Shown in pieces: positions 40,551 through 50,062 of a stretch of DNA of 61,849 bases. Every line of letters starts with the position of its first letter. The stretch's first letter is position 1. The DNA is from Thermoplasmata archaeon (GTDB taxonomy: Archaea; Thermoplasmatota; Thermoplasmata; Methanomassiliicoccales; Methanomethylophilaceae). The notes beneath the pieces are model-generated. The model was not told the origin of the DNA. It saw only the letters and a list, made by a program, of their open reading frames with translations, and made no database searches. Both the position numbers and the translations under genes were made by a program. The stretch is taken from positions 1 to 61,849 of the forward strand of contig SUSY01000007.1 of NCBI GenBank assembly GCA_015063185.1, in the 5' to 3' direction.

Positions 40551-43127
40551 CCTGTGGAGCTTCGCGTTCTCCTTCTCGTTGTTCTTCGCAAGTGTCTTGA
40601 GGTACCAACGCTCGAGGATGTCCTCCAGAAGTGTGAACTTGTTCAGCCTGAGGATGAGCTGTTGCAATATCAACCATACGACGGCGAGTCCGATCATCAG
40701 GAACTGTAACCATAACGGGATCATCGGGATGCTCATGAGCTCGCAGAACACGTCGATGTTGTAGGCCACGATGGATCCGACGGAAAGGAAGCACAAGAGT
40801 ACGATAGGCTTCCAATCCCTGTGGACCTCCCCATCGATGCTGAATATCTTGAACTGGGGATCGACGACCAACAACTGGAAGATACCGCAGAACGACAGGA
40901 ACAGGACGACGAGTCCACTGGTCGCCTGATCGACACCGTACGCGTCGTAACCTTCGAACGTGACGATCCCTTCGATGAACAGGTACTCGAACACAGCGAG
41001 AATGATCAATCCCATTATGGAGATGGTCAACGCGGTGGGCAATGCATACCTGAGGACCTTGGGCAACACCAAGTCGGAGTTGTCGGAGGGTTTGGCCCAG
41101 AACGACATGAAGAACGCGGACACACCCACGGCGAACAGGGAGTAGAACATGTTCTGCACAGGGTTGAAAGGTGCCTTGTTGAGGAAGATCAGGGTCATTG
41201 CGATGAGGACCGCAAGCACCAGATTCCTGGAGATATAGATCTTGAGGATATCCCTCATACCGGACACCGTCCTCTTTCCCTCGACCAATGCCTTGGGAAG
41301 AGCGGCGAAGTTATCCTTGACAAGGACCATCTCGGCGACACCGCGTGCCGCACCGGAGCCACTCTCGAGGGCGACACCCACATTGGCCTTCTTCAGAGAC
41401 TTGACATCGTTCACTCCGTCACCGACCATGGCGACGTACCTTCCGTTGGCCCTGAGCGTATCGATGACCTCCTCCTTCTGATCCGGCTTCATACGACCGA
41501 AGATATTGGTCTCCAGGATACAATCGGTGAACTCCTTGTTGGCGGACATGTACTCCGCAACGGCCTCCGTGGACTCCTTCCCGCTCACCTTGGATGCGTC
41601 CAATGCATCATGCGCATCCTTCCTCCTCTTGCTGAGCTCTGCAAGACGGTCCCCGGACACTATCTTCCTCTCCCCGGGGATGTTGGCGATAGTGAACAAT
41701 GCATCGACGGTAGCGGGATCGTCACCCGAGATGACCTTCAGGTCCATATTGTGCTTGAGGAACACATCGATGGTGTCCCTGCAATCATGTCTGACCTCAT
41801 CCTCTATGGCGAACACCGCAAGGGGTTTCAGATCAGGGATGCCGGATTCGGAATCGAGAGAGACGTTCTCTTTGGATTCGGTGAACAGGACTGTCCTGAG
41901 TCCCTTGGAGGAATACTCCTTGATGATTCCCTCGATACGGGGGGCATCGTCCAAATGCGGCCCGAGGGAGGAGAGCGCTCCCATGTAGAAGGAACGTGCC
42001 TTGCCGTTGACGACGATCTTGGCTGCACTGTACTTACGTTCGGACGAGAACCTGATCTCGTCGAACACCTGACATTTGATACCGGGATACCTCCCCTCGA
42101 GGGCCTCCACGGTACGGTTCTTCCCACCGACGCTACCGACATAGGATGCGATGGCGACCTCCACATCGGTGTCCTCGAAGAACACCGCGTCGTTGAACTT
42201 GAGCCTGTTGGTGGTGATGGTACCGGTCTTGTCCATGCAGACGGTATCGACATGACTGATGGACTCGACGGCACTGGAATCCTGCAGGAGAACACCGCTG
42301 TCCGCCATGCGGATCGCGGATATCATGTAGGATATGACGATGAGGAGGAAGAGCGCGATCGGAACGATCTCTAGGATGACGGCAACGGTCTCGATGATCT
42401 CTGCGATACCCTTACCGGTAACGAGGAACACGACTGCCGCTACGAGCGAATAGAGGATGGCGATTGCCATGAGCATGACCATGATGGTTGTGGTCTCCAT
42501 CTGGAGGGGGGTCTTCTTCTTGATGGGCTTCTGTGCGGAAGCGATGATCTTGGATGCGAAGGAGTTCTCTGCGAATGCATCCACCCTGTAGAGTCCGTCA
42601 CCCACGACGCTGTATGAACCGGAATATATGGTGTCCCCGACCTTCTTGCGAACGGTATGGGATTCACCTGTAAGGAGCGACTCGTCCATCTCCAGATAAC
42701 TTTCCTCAAGGAGCGTTCCGTCCACCAATGCCTGATCGCCTGCGGAGATGACGATGATATCGTCCTTGACGATCTGTTCCTGGGAAATGACGGAGGCTAC
42801 GCCGTCCCTGAGCACGGTGACCTTAGGGGTCATGAGCAGGGCGATCTTGTCGAGACGCCTCTTCGCCTTGCACTCCTGAACGGTGGAAATGACAACATTC
42901 ATCAGAATGATTCCTGTGACCGCCAAGGCATTGACCACACCCCTGTGGGGATCGGTGACGATGAGGGCCACGCCGAGAATCAGGAGAAGCAGGTTGAAAC
43001 CGGTACAGAGATTGTCGATCAGTATCTGCGGATAGGATTTCGTTACACGTTCGGTCTTCGAATTGACCTGCCCTGCCAGAGTCCTTTCCTCCACCTCTGC
43101 AGCGGTCAATCCCGTAATAGTCGCCAT
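40533..43127 (-). CDS. CtpE-like P-type cation-transporting ATPase
   Basis: 864-aa membrane pump. It opens like bacterial CtpE (GLTAAEVEERTLAGQVN), then two membrane helices, the actuator motif LLTGES, helices M3-M4, the phosphorylation site CMDKTGTIT, the hinge GDGVNDVKSLKKANVGVA, and about six C-terminal helices. CtpE proteins are linked to Ca2+ uptake. The M4 motif, usually PEGL, reads VPIAL here, with a Glu shifted upstream (ILEIVP), so the ion may differ. The C-terminal about 30 residues are basic and cytosolic. A TATA box 26 nt before ATG 43127 predicts a leaderless mRNA. Confidence 0.87.
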   Translation of the reverse strand: MATITGLTAAEVEERTLAGQVNSKTERVTKSYPQILIDNLCTGFNLLLLILGVALIVTDPHRGVVNALAVTGIILMNVVISTVQECKAKRRLDKIALLMTPKVTVLRDGVASVISQEQIVKDDIIVISAGDQALVDGTLLEESYLEMDESLLTGESHTVRKKVGDTIYSGSYSVVGDGLYRVDAFAENSFASKIIASAQKPIKKKTPLQMETTTIMVMLMAIAILYSLVAAVVFLVTGKGIAEIIETVAVILEIVPIALFLLIVISYMISAIRMADSGVLLQDSSAVESISHVDTVCMDKTGTITTNRLKFNDAVFFEDTDVEVAIASYVGSVGGKNRTVEALEGRYPGIKCQVFDEIRFSSERKYSAAKIVVNGKARSFYMGALSSLGPHLDDAPRIEGIIKEYSSKGLRTVLFTESKENVSLDSESGIPDLKPLAVFAIEDEVRHDCRDTIDVFLKHNMDLKVISGDDPATVDALFTIANIPGERKIVSGDRLAELSKRRKDAHDALDASKVSGKESTEAVAEYMSANKEFTDCILETNIFGRMKPDQKEEVIDTLRANGRYVAMVGDGVNDVKSLKKANVGVALESGSGAARGVAEMVLVKDNFAALPKALVEGKRTVSGMRDILKIYISRNLVLAVLIAMTLIFLNKAPFNPVQNMFYSLFAVGVSAFFMSFWAKPSDNSDLVLPKVLRYALPTALTISIMGLIILAVFEYLFIEGIVTFEGYDAYGVDQATSGLVVLFLSFCGIFQLLVVDPQFKIFSIDGEVHRDWKPIVLLCFLSVGSIVAYNIDVFCELMSIPMIPLWLQFLMIGLAVVWLILQQLILRLNKFTLLEDILERWYLKTLAKNNEKENAKLHRSKSSE

Positions 43128-43146
43128 GACCCCCGATTAGCCTTCT

Positions 43147-43172
43147 GGTATAAAAGCGGGCCACACGCGCGA
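43147..43172 (-). promoter_or_regulatory. Promoter of the P-type ATPase gene
   Basis: CGCTTTTATACC (43147-43158) centred 26 nt before the ATG, with AATCGCGCGTGTGG directly upstream (to 43172). Confidence 0.6.
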
Positions 43173-43200
43173 TTACAATCTTTTATAAAGAGAGAGGGTG

Positions 43201-46200
43201 TCAGGTGTAGTCCGCCTCCGGGACCTGACTGGTCTCCCTCTTGTAACGTTCGAGACGTCCCTCTATCTCGACCATGGGCATTATGTCGACCTGTATCGGT
43301 GCATCACCCTTGGTGACGTAATGGAGATATGCCTTCACGTTGTCCTTACCACGGGCCTGCATGACAGAGTGCGCATAGATGCTGACCTGCACCCTGTACT
43401 CCTGCATGTTACGGAGGTCGGATTCGGTCTTGTGGTCGTATATGGAGATGGTGTCGCCATCATCCACTATGAGGTCTATGATACCGTGAATCATCGTGTC
43501 ACCGACGGGGAGCGAACATGGCACCTCGGAGATCAGGGTGGCATCGCCGAACCCATCGAGGAGATGATTGATCCTGATGGCATCCTGGCACAGTTGATCG
43601 TAATCCATACCCTTGTCACCCGCATAGGCTTCCGCGAGTACCCTGGCATCGAGATCGTCACGTCTCCTCTTCACGAGCTTGTCGGCTATGAAATGGACCG
43701 CGTTACCGTACTCCTTACCGCCGTCATGTTCGGACGAACCGGGCTCCGCAGGGACGTACGTGATGAGGCTATGGACGTCCAGGCCCCTACGTCTGGTACT
43801 GTATTCCGGGATCGTCGGAGGCTCCGCATCCATCGCGGACATGACGTCCTTCGGCAACTCGTAACGTTCCGGCTTCGGATCGGTATCCCCATGGATGCCG
43901 CTGTATCTTTCGATGAAATGCTTCAGGAACTTGGACGTCCTCTTGCCGGCCTTACCGGTCAGGTACATGTACTGTTCCGCCCTGGACATGGCGACGAATA
44001 GCAGACGGCACTCCTCGCTGTGATCGCTGGTCTTGCATGCCGATATCGCACTGTACTTCCAATCTTTGACCCGACCGATACGGTCATCGCCCCTGTTGAC
44101 GAACATGATGTCAGACCTCAATCCGAACACCGGGTCATAGTGCAGTACGCTGTCGTGGTGTTCCTTCTTGGGCATGGAACCGACACCGCTGACGATCACT
44201 ATCGGATATTCCAGCCCTTTCGATTTATGCATGGTCTGGACGATCACCGCGTCCTTTCCGAGCACGGCGTCTATCGGATACTTCGTACCGTTCTCGATGT
44301 CATCCTCGATGAGGCGTATCATATCGGAGATGGTCATCAATGACGAGTTGAAGGATGAGGATATGGCCGCGATGATGGCCTGAGCGGCATCCGAATGCTC
44401 ATCGTTGTCTCCGATCCTATGGAAAGCGAATATGGATGTCAGGAGGTCGTTGGGGCGCTTCCTCTTGGCGGCTAGGAACGCACGTTCCTGTGCCAGATAT
44501 CTGGGTATCGCATCCAATATGTCATGGCCGTTATTGACCTCGGAGAACATTCCTTTGATCTGGGACAATGAATACCCCTCGTGAACGAGGATAGTGGATA
44601 TCCCACGACGGTCGTCCTTGTCGTTGACGAACCTCAACCAAGCCAGTGCCAGCTTGCCGGGGAGAGAGGACATGATCTCCATATCGGACTGTAGGAACGC
44701 CGGGATCCCTGCGGCCCTCAACCTGTCATAGACGCATACACAATCCTTGACGGTCTGGAACAGTATCGCAATATCGCCGTATCTGGGTTGGCGGAACGTG
44801 TCATCGTCCTTGATCAGATAATTGCCGCTTCCAACGTACTCCGAGACCTTGTTGACGATCGCTTCATACTCGTCCTCCTTGTCCTTCGCCACATACATGC
44901 CGAATCCGGAATTCTCCTGGAACACCTCATCCTTCTTGGCCGTCAACGGGATGACATCGGGGGAACCCTCGCTCGGGGATCCGTCCGCCTCCAATGCGGC
45001 GAACGCCCAATCGAGGATGGTGCTATGGCTCCTGTAATTCTCCTCCAGAGGGATGACTGACACATCGATGTCACGACCCATCGTGACGCGTGCTGTCCCA
45101 TCGGAGTTCAGTTCGTGGGATGATGCCCTCACCCTCTGTTGGAATTCGGTGATGTTGTCGATGGATGCGAACCTGAATCCGTAGATCCCCTGCTTCCAAT
45201 CGCCTACGACACAGATGTTGTCACGTTCCAACAACATGAGACATACCTTGACCTGCATCGCATTCGTATCCTGGAACTCGTCCACGATGAGATGTTCCAC
45301 AGAGTACAACGATCTGGAACGCTCATCGGTGTAAAGGATGCAGAATGCGAACAATGCAGCCAATCCGAACGTCAACCTGTTGTCCGATACGGACTTGCGT
45401 ATGTATTCGTAATAGACATGGTTGAGGAAATGTAACAGAAGGTCCCTATCACCGTCCACGAGATTGTCGATGAACTCCTCGGAATACGGATGTGGTCCTT
45501 TCTTGATGCCATGCAACCTATGGATCTCATCGGAGAATTGAGGGTCGTCTATGATTCCGGTCTCGAGGTACTTGACCAGTTTCTTGTGTATGGCATCGCT
45601 CTCGTTGGCAGCCCTCAACTTGGTGTACATCATGCCTTCCTGCCCCCTGAGGCGTGAGAGACCGTCGGAGAACCAATCCCCATCGGCGACAGGGATGATA
45701 CCCGTGGACATCAGCCTGTTGATCATATCGAATATGTCATCCACGGAGCCGGATAACAACGAAGGTATGTCCTCGATCGTGTTCCCCGATTGATCCTTCT
45801 TCACATACAGATACCCATAACGATCGATGAATGACGTATAGAACCTTCTGAAATGATCCCTGTTGAGGGTCTCGTTCTGTGACAGTCTCGCATTCCTCGT
45901 CAATGTCACATCCTTGAATCCGAAGAACTGACTCACGAACTCCGGTGCGTCCAGTACGATGCGGAGACACAACGAATCGAAAGTGGATGCTCTGACCTCG
46001 TTCAATGCCTGGGTGAACGCCAACAACCCCTTCTCATCGAGAGGGACCACGTCCTTGTCCTCTTCTGGATCCAACGGTTCTCCCCTATCGATCTTGCCGG
46101 TGACGCGGATGCGTTTGGTCATGGTGGAACGGATACGTCCCCTCATTTCCTGGGCCGCATTGTTGGTGAAGGTGACCATCAATACCTTCCTCGGATTTGC

Positions 46201-46326
46201 ACCACCCTCGATCAGATTCATGTACCTCTGTACGACCGTTGCGGTCTTTCCGGTACCCGGGCCCGCATCCACCAACAGCGGGTGTTCAAGATGTTCCGCG
46301 ATCTCCTTCTGACGCTCATTCATCAT
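43201..46326 (-). CDS. AddA/UvrD-like helicase-nuclease
   Basis: 1041 aa. SF1A helicase with Walker A DAGPGTGKTA (20-29), FTNNAAQEMR, Walker B LIVDEFQDTN (about 350), GDWKQGIYGFR, and motif VI region FVAMSRAEQYMYLTG. The C-terminal domain is a RecB-like PD-(D/E)XK nuclease: GNAVHFIADKL, then GIIDLIVDDG and IYDHKTE (about 963). This is the architecture of AddA, which resects double-strand ends with AddB. It overlaps the upstream addB-like gene by 11 nt (or 8 nt if the second ATG is used), so the two are made together. AddAB is mainly bacterial. Confidence 0.9.
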   Translation of the reverse strand: MMNERQKEIAEHLEHPLLVDAGPGTGKTATVVQRYMNLIEGGANPRKVLMVTFTNNAAQEMRGRIRSTMTKRIRVTGKIDRGEPLDPEEDKDVVPLDEKGLLAFTQALNEVRASTFDSLCLRIVLDAPEFVSQFFGFKDVTLTRNARLSQNETLNRDHFRRFYTSFIDRYGYLYVKKDQSGNTIEDIPSLLSGSVDDIFDMINRLMSTGIIPVADGDWFSDGLSRLRGQEGMMYTKLRAANESDAIHKKLVKYLETGIIDDPQFSDEIHRLHGIKKGPHPYSEEFIDNLVDGDRDLLLHFLNHVYYEYIRKSVSDNRLTFGLAALFAFCILYTDERSRSLYSVEHLIVDEFQDTNAMQVKVCLMLLERDNICVVGDWKQGIYGFRFASIDNITEFQQRVRASSHELNSDGTARVTMGRDIDVSVIPLEENYRSHSTILDWAFAALEADGSPSEGSPDVIPLTAKKDEVFQENSGFGMYVAKDKEDEYEAIVNKVSEYVGSGNYLIKDDDTFRQPRYGDIAILFQTVKDCVCVYDRLRAAGIPAFLQSDMEIMSSLPGKLALAWLRFVNDKDDRRGISTILVHEGYSLSQIKGMFSEVNNGHDILDAIPRYLAQERAFLAAKRKRPNDLLTSIFAFHRIGDNDEHSDAAQAIIAAISSSFNSSLMTISDMIRLIEDDIENGTKYPIDAVLGKDAVIVQTMHKSKGLEYPIVIVSGVGSMPKKEHHDSVLHYDPVFGLRSDIMFVNRGDDRIGRVKDWKYSAISACKTSDHSEECRLLFVAMSRAEQYMYLTGKAGKRTSKFLKHFIERYSGIHGDTDPKPERYELPKDVMSAMDAEPPTIPEYSTRRRGLDVHSLITYVPAEPGSSEHDGGKEYGNAVHFIADKLVKRRRDDLDARVLAEAYAGDKGMDYDQLCQDAIRINHLLDGFGDATLISEVPCSLPVGDTMIHGIIDLIVDDGDTISIYDHKTESDLRNMQEYRVQVSIYAHSVMQARGKDNVKAYLHYVTKGDAPIQVDIMPMVEIEGRLERYKRETSQVPEADYT

Positions 46327-48973
46327 CGGAATCCACCTCCGTCATGGGTTCGACCGTGCACATATCCTTGTACCCACAGTTGGAACACTCCCTGCACGGT
46401 CTTGCTGGGAACGAACCTTCTCCCCCTTCGAAGAAGTCCTTGGCTATCCTCTCATAGTCCTTCCTGACCATCTCACGTAATCTTACCAACGTGTCCTCGG
46501 ACACGCATACGCGTTCGTCATCGGCCTGGACCACCTCACGGTCGAAGAGGGACGATATCTCCTTGATGAGGGTCGATGCCGTTCCCTTTGAATATCCCAT
46601 ATTGACCAGGACATCGGACAGATTCGAGTCGTCCTTCCAGAACCCTTGGTCGGGATTGTCACGAAGCATCTCCCTCATCTCGTTGGCACACTTCTTATAG
46701 TTCCTCTTATCGAACGTTTTGCTGCTGACCATCATGTCCATGTCGTTGTCTTCCACATGAACGGATGTGTAACAATCCTGGATGTCCATCATTCCGGATG
46801 TGAGCCCCATCCTGTACAGCTCTTTGGTAGAGAAGTATTGGAACACCTTCGGGGTGTCGCCCTTGCTCCTTGCGAGTGCGAGATAGAACAGTGGTTGAAG
46901 GTCGTAACCGTACTTCAGGACCTTCCTCTTCGAGGGATCCTCGTTGAAGTTCATGGCATCGTTCATCGTTTCCGGTGACTTCTTAGTACCAGTCTTGTAG
47001 TCGAGGATGAACCTGTCCGTGTATAGGTCCATGTCACCCTCCATCCTGTTGTCGGAATCCAGGATCTTCTTCTCGGTGTACTCGCTGACATCCTCGAGAC
47101 CGTACAGTTCGAAGAACATGTTAGGTTCGATCTTATCGGACGAACGCCTCCTCATACCGGCCGGACCGAGGTTCTTGGATGCCACCATCTCATCGACGGC
47201 CCTACAGGAAAGACGTATCTTCGCACGTTCCACTTCCGCCGCTTCCTCGGATTGTAGGGGAGCACATATGTCTGCGATCATGTCCGCATAGTATTCCGGA
47301 GGGTGTTCCGCTGCCTTCTCTGGATACGATATGCGGAACTCCGCGTAATCGTGGACCATGGTACCGACCAGGAGATTCTCGTTCTCCGCGGACGGTGCCA
47401 ATGTCCTGAACACATAACTTCTGGGACAGGAGTAATACGCGTTGTATGCGCTCGGCGACAGGTATCTGGGCATGTTCGCGGAGTTGTCCACATCCATGCA
47501 GTCATGGTCCACACCGCGATCCCTCATATCGATGTGCCAGGCACCACGCGTTATCGTATTGCACACATCGGAGAAATCGGTGACGAGCCTGCCATCCATG
47601 CAACGTTCGAAATGCATGCAGGGTATTGCGGCCTTACCCCCTTTGGTAGCGTTCGCGAAATGGTATCTGACACTACCCTGTTGGATGAGTACGCAGAACC
47701 TCGTATCGTTCCTATACGACTCCTCCCTCCTGAGATCCGTCTTAAGGGAATCCATTCCCTTCAGTTCCCTGTTCCAATCCACACCCAATCCGGCATAGAT
47801 CACGATGGGCCTGTCCACGTACATCGAGTTCTTACAATCCGCGATGAGTACGCCTTCCTTCTCGTCCTGAGGGATCTGTTCGTTGTGCGGAAGGTTGCCG
47901 ATGTTGTTGACGGCATAGACCAAATCCTCCAATATGGAATCGGTGACCCTCTTATCAGCACAATCCATCTGTGCCAGCAATATACGGATGTTGGCCCTTT
48001 CCGGACCGGGTACGCAACGGGCGCATATGTCCGAGAACGTAAGGTCTGATACATCGCGCATGCAGGTCAACAACTCCACGGTATGTTCATCCTTCACCGT
48101 ACCTGATTCGAAGAACCTGTGCAACGAGTATTCATCATGCCTCTGTTGGAGACGTCCGCGATACGAGGATATCAGACTCCTAACATCCCTCACCCTAACA
48201 GTGCGATACGATAGAGCCAGACGTATGAATTGAAGGTAATTCCTGATGGAATGGAGGTCCTTCACGGAAAGTGAGTTGATGAACGGTACCTGAACCCTGT
48301 ATAATGCCGAACGCACGGCATCCGCGATCGGTCCAGAGGAATCCAGGACAATCGCGACATCCTTCGGATTGGAGCGTACGGCGATGTCCACAGCACAGTC
48401 CGCGATCTGCTTGTCGTTGCCCAGTAGCCTGACCTCCTCGATCTCGTAATCGGTATATCTAACGATGGGGATGTCATCAAAATCGCTGGGTAACATCTTC
48501 TTATCCATATTGTCGAAGAGGTTGTCCTCCACACCTATCGCAGCAATTCGGGAATACGGTGCATAGATGGGAGGTTTCGTTGCCTCATAGATATCGATCA
48601 ATCTCTCCAAGGTCATGTACTTCACATATTCGTCCCACACCTTGGCGGACCTCTTTCCGAGATATGCCCTCACATCGGATATGAAACGCTGCATGCGCCT
48701 GATGTTCTCTATCTCCGCATGAACGAACCTGATATCATAACCCGTACTATCGGCGACCCTCCTGACGAGCTCGATGTCTCCGATCATTGGTTCATCTATG
48801 AAATCCACCAACTTCTCCCTCGCGAATTCCCTCATGGTGTATGCGAACTTACCCAACCTTGCACGGTCCACCCTGTTGTTGAGTGCAAGTGCCAGTGGTG
48901 CATCGTTGCATAGTACGAGGTCATAATCCCTGACCTCATCGTAGAGTTCATCGATGGATTTCGCGGAGTGCAT
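46316..48973 (-). CDS. AddB-like helicase/nuclease with iron-sulfur cluster motif
   Basis: 885 aa. The N-terminal half resembles an inactivated helicase (no intact Walker A). The C-terminal half is a Cas4/AddB-type nuclease: first Cys in YSCPRSYVFR (about 515), then GDMDLYTDRFILDYKTG (about 650-665) with the D and DxK metal residues, and the Cys trio CRECSNCGYKDMC near 858-868. One distant plus three clustered cysteines are the [4Fe-4S] signature of AddB and Cas4. It should pair with the AddA-like product downstream. ATG 48973 has a TATA box centred 26 nt upstream. Confidence 0.85.
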   Translation of the reverse strand: MHSAKSIDELYDEVRDYDLVLCNDAPLALALNNRVDRARLGKFAYTMREFAREKLVDFIDEPMIGDIELVRRVADSTGYDIRFVHAEIENIRRMQRFISDVRAYLGKRSAKVWDEYVKYMTLERLIDIYEATKPPIYAPYSRIAAIGVEDNLFDNMDKKMLPSDFDDIPIVRYTDYEIEEVRLLGNDKQIADCAVDIAVRSNPKDVAIVLDSSGPIADAVRSALYRVQVPFINSLSVKDLHSIRNYLQFIRLALSYRTVRVRDVRSLISSYRGRLQQRHDEYSLHRFFESGTVKDEHTVELLTCMRDVSDLTFSDICARCVPGPERANIRILLAQMDCADKRVTDSILEDLVYAVNNIGNLPHNEQIPQDEKEGVLIADCKNSMYVDRPIVIYAGLGVDWNRELKGMDSLKTDLRREESYRNDTRFCVLIQQGSVRYHFANATKGGKAAIPCMHFERCMDGRLVTDFSDVCNTITRGAWHIDMRDRGVDHDCMDVDNSANMPRYLSPSAYNAYYSCPRSYVFRTLAPSAENENLLVGTMVHDYAEFRISYPEKAAEHPPEYYADMIADICAPLQSEEAAEVERAKIRLSCRAVDEMVASKNLGPAGMRRRSSDKIEPNMFFELYGLEDVSEYTEKKILDSDNRMEGDMDLYTDRFILDYKTGTKKSPETMNDAMNFNEDPSKRKVLKYGYDLQPLFYLALARSKGDTPKVFQYFSTKELYRMGLTSGMMDIQDCYTSVHVEDNDMDMMVSSKTFDKRNYKKCANEMREMLRDNPDQGFWKDDSNLSDVLVNMGYSKGTASTLIKEISSLFDREVVQADDERVCVSEDTLVRLREMVRKDYERIAKDFFEGGEGSFPARPCRECSNCGYKDMCTVEPMTEVDSDDE

Positions 48974-48993
48974 GTTTGCTGACCATTTTCATG

Positions 48994-49004
48994 CGTATTA
49001 AAAC
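48994..49004 (-). promoter_or_regulatory. TATA box of the addB-addA unit
   Basis: GTTTTAATACG on the minus strand, centred 26 nt before ATG 48973; leaderless start predicted. The divergent gene at 49087 has its own AATTTAAAAC-like element at about 49056. Confidence 0.6.
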
Positions 49005-49086
49005 CCTATGTCGAATCGGGAATCCACCTACAAATGTCCGAACACACATGAAAATAATTTAAAACGGACAGAGAGGTACCATCCGC

Positions 49087-49638
49087 ATGGGCGAGGAGGT
49101 GTTCGTAGTACAGGTCGTCTCCGACGGGGATTATGGTTTCCCTTTGGATAGAGTTTGTGAGATCGGTATCTGTAAGGTGGACTTGGACACGGCCATAGTC
49201 GATAGCGTCTACTCCGCACGGGTCTTACTCGAACCGGGATCGTTCACCAAGAAACAGAGGGCCTATTTTGAGAAGACCTCCGGAGAACCGGTGGAGGTAT
49301 TGTTGAACGGCACCCCGTTGAACGACATCGTCACCGATGTGAAGGAGTTGCTCGAAGGGAAGACTGTAACATCTTTTGATGTGTCGTTCACCATCAAGAA
49401 GTTCCTGATCAACGAGCCCTGGGACATATCCAAGGAGATGACCATTATGGCATCCGGCGGAAGGGGGATACCGCCATCCGCATTGGGCGATGATCCGAAG
49501 AACGAGAACCTGGCCATCACACATGCCTATGACCTGTTGTTCCCCGACGATTCCATGGGCATCGGGAATGGACGCTCCGCTCTGGACATCGCATTGAAAT
49601 CGTCCTTCCTGATGTTGAAGGCCAGAGGAAGATGCTGA
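49087..49638 (+). CDS. DnaQ/RNase T-fold protein with altered active site
   Basis: 183 aa. Overall pattern of a DEDD 3'-5' exonuclease: beta strand VFVVQVVSDGDYGFPLDRVCEIGI, the VTSFDVSFTIKKFL segment equivalent to the HNA-x-FD-x2-FL motif, and ITHAYDLLFP near the place of the third motif. The first motif lacks a clear D-x-E-T-x-G and the second lacks the leading His-Asn, so catalysis is doubtful. It lies divergent to the addB-addA pair and abuts the convergent zinc-ribbon membrane gene with no gap. An RNA/DNA-binding or inactive role is possible. Confidence 0.55.
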   Translation: MGEEVFVVQVVSDGDYGFPLDRVCEIGICKVDLDTAIVDSVYSARVLLEPGSFTKKQRAYFEKTSGEPVEVLLNGTPLNDIVTDVKELLEGKTVTSFDVSFTIKKFLINEPWDISKEMTIMASGGRGIPPSALGDDPKNENLAITHAYDLLFPDDSMGIGNGRSALDIALKSSFLMLKARGRC

Positions 49639-50058
49639 TCAGATCACGAACAATGATCTTACCATCGCATCGAAAGCCTGCAGAAGATATGTTCCGATGA
49701 ACATTATCACCATGAACACCGTCAATACCACGGAGAATACGCCCGATATACTGGCAGATATGCTCGTGACCAACATCACGATCGCGGTCATCATGACGAC
49801 ACCCATGCAAAGAAACATCAGACCCTTGCGGTAATCCTTCTGGTAGAAATGTCCCAAGCCCATGAGTCCAACGGCCCCGGGAATCAGTGCCAGCATAGCG
49901 ATGGCACGTCTGTTGACTGACTTTACGGAAGGTGCCCTGCCCTCGTCGATCGGCTTCCTACCGGAAGCCTCAGGAGGAATGTCCCTGTAACATCTGGGAC
50001 AATTGACACTGAACTCCGGTACCAGTTCCTTGCAATACGGACATCTCCTATCCGCCAT
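49639..50058 (-). CDS. Zinc-ribbon TM2-like small membrane protein
   Basis: 139 aa. N-terminal zinc ribbon CPYC-x11-CPRC (residues 6-23), a short basic linker, and three to four hydrophobic segments. The first pair around LIPGAVGLMGLGHFYQKDYRKGLMF is a TM2 domain. Such proteins are common in archaea and of unknown function. ATG 50058 is preferred; the upstream extension overlaps the thioesterase stop (50063), leaving a 4-nt gap, so they are co-transcribed. Confidence 0.75.
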   Translation of the reverse strand: MADRRCPYCKELVPEFSVNCPRCYRDIPPEASGRKPIDEGRAPSVKSVNRRAIAMLALIPGAVGLMGLGHFYQKDYRKGLMFLCMGVVMMTAIVMLVTSISASISGVFSVVLTVFMVIMFIGTYLLQAFDAMVRSLFVI

Positions 50059-50062
50059 ACGA

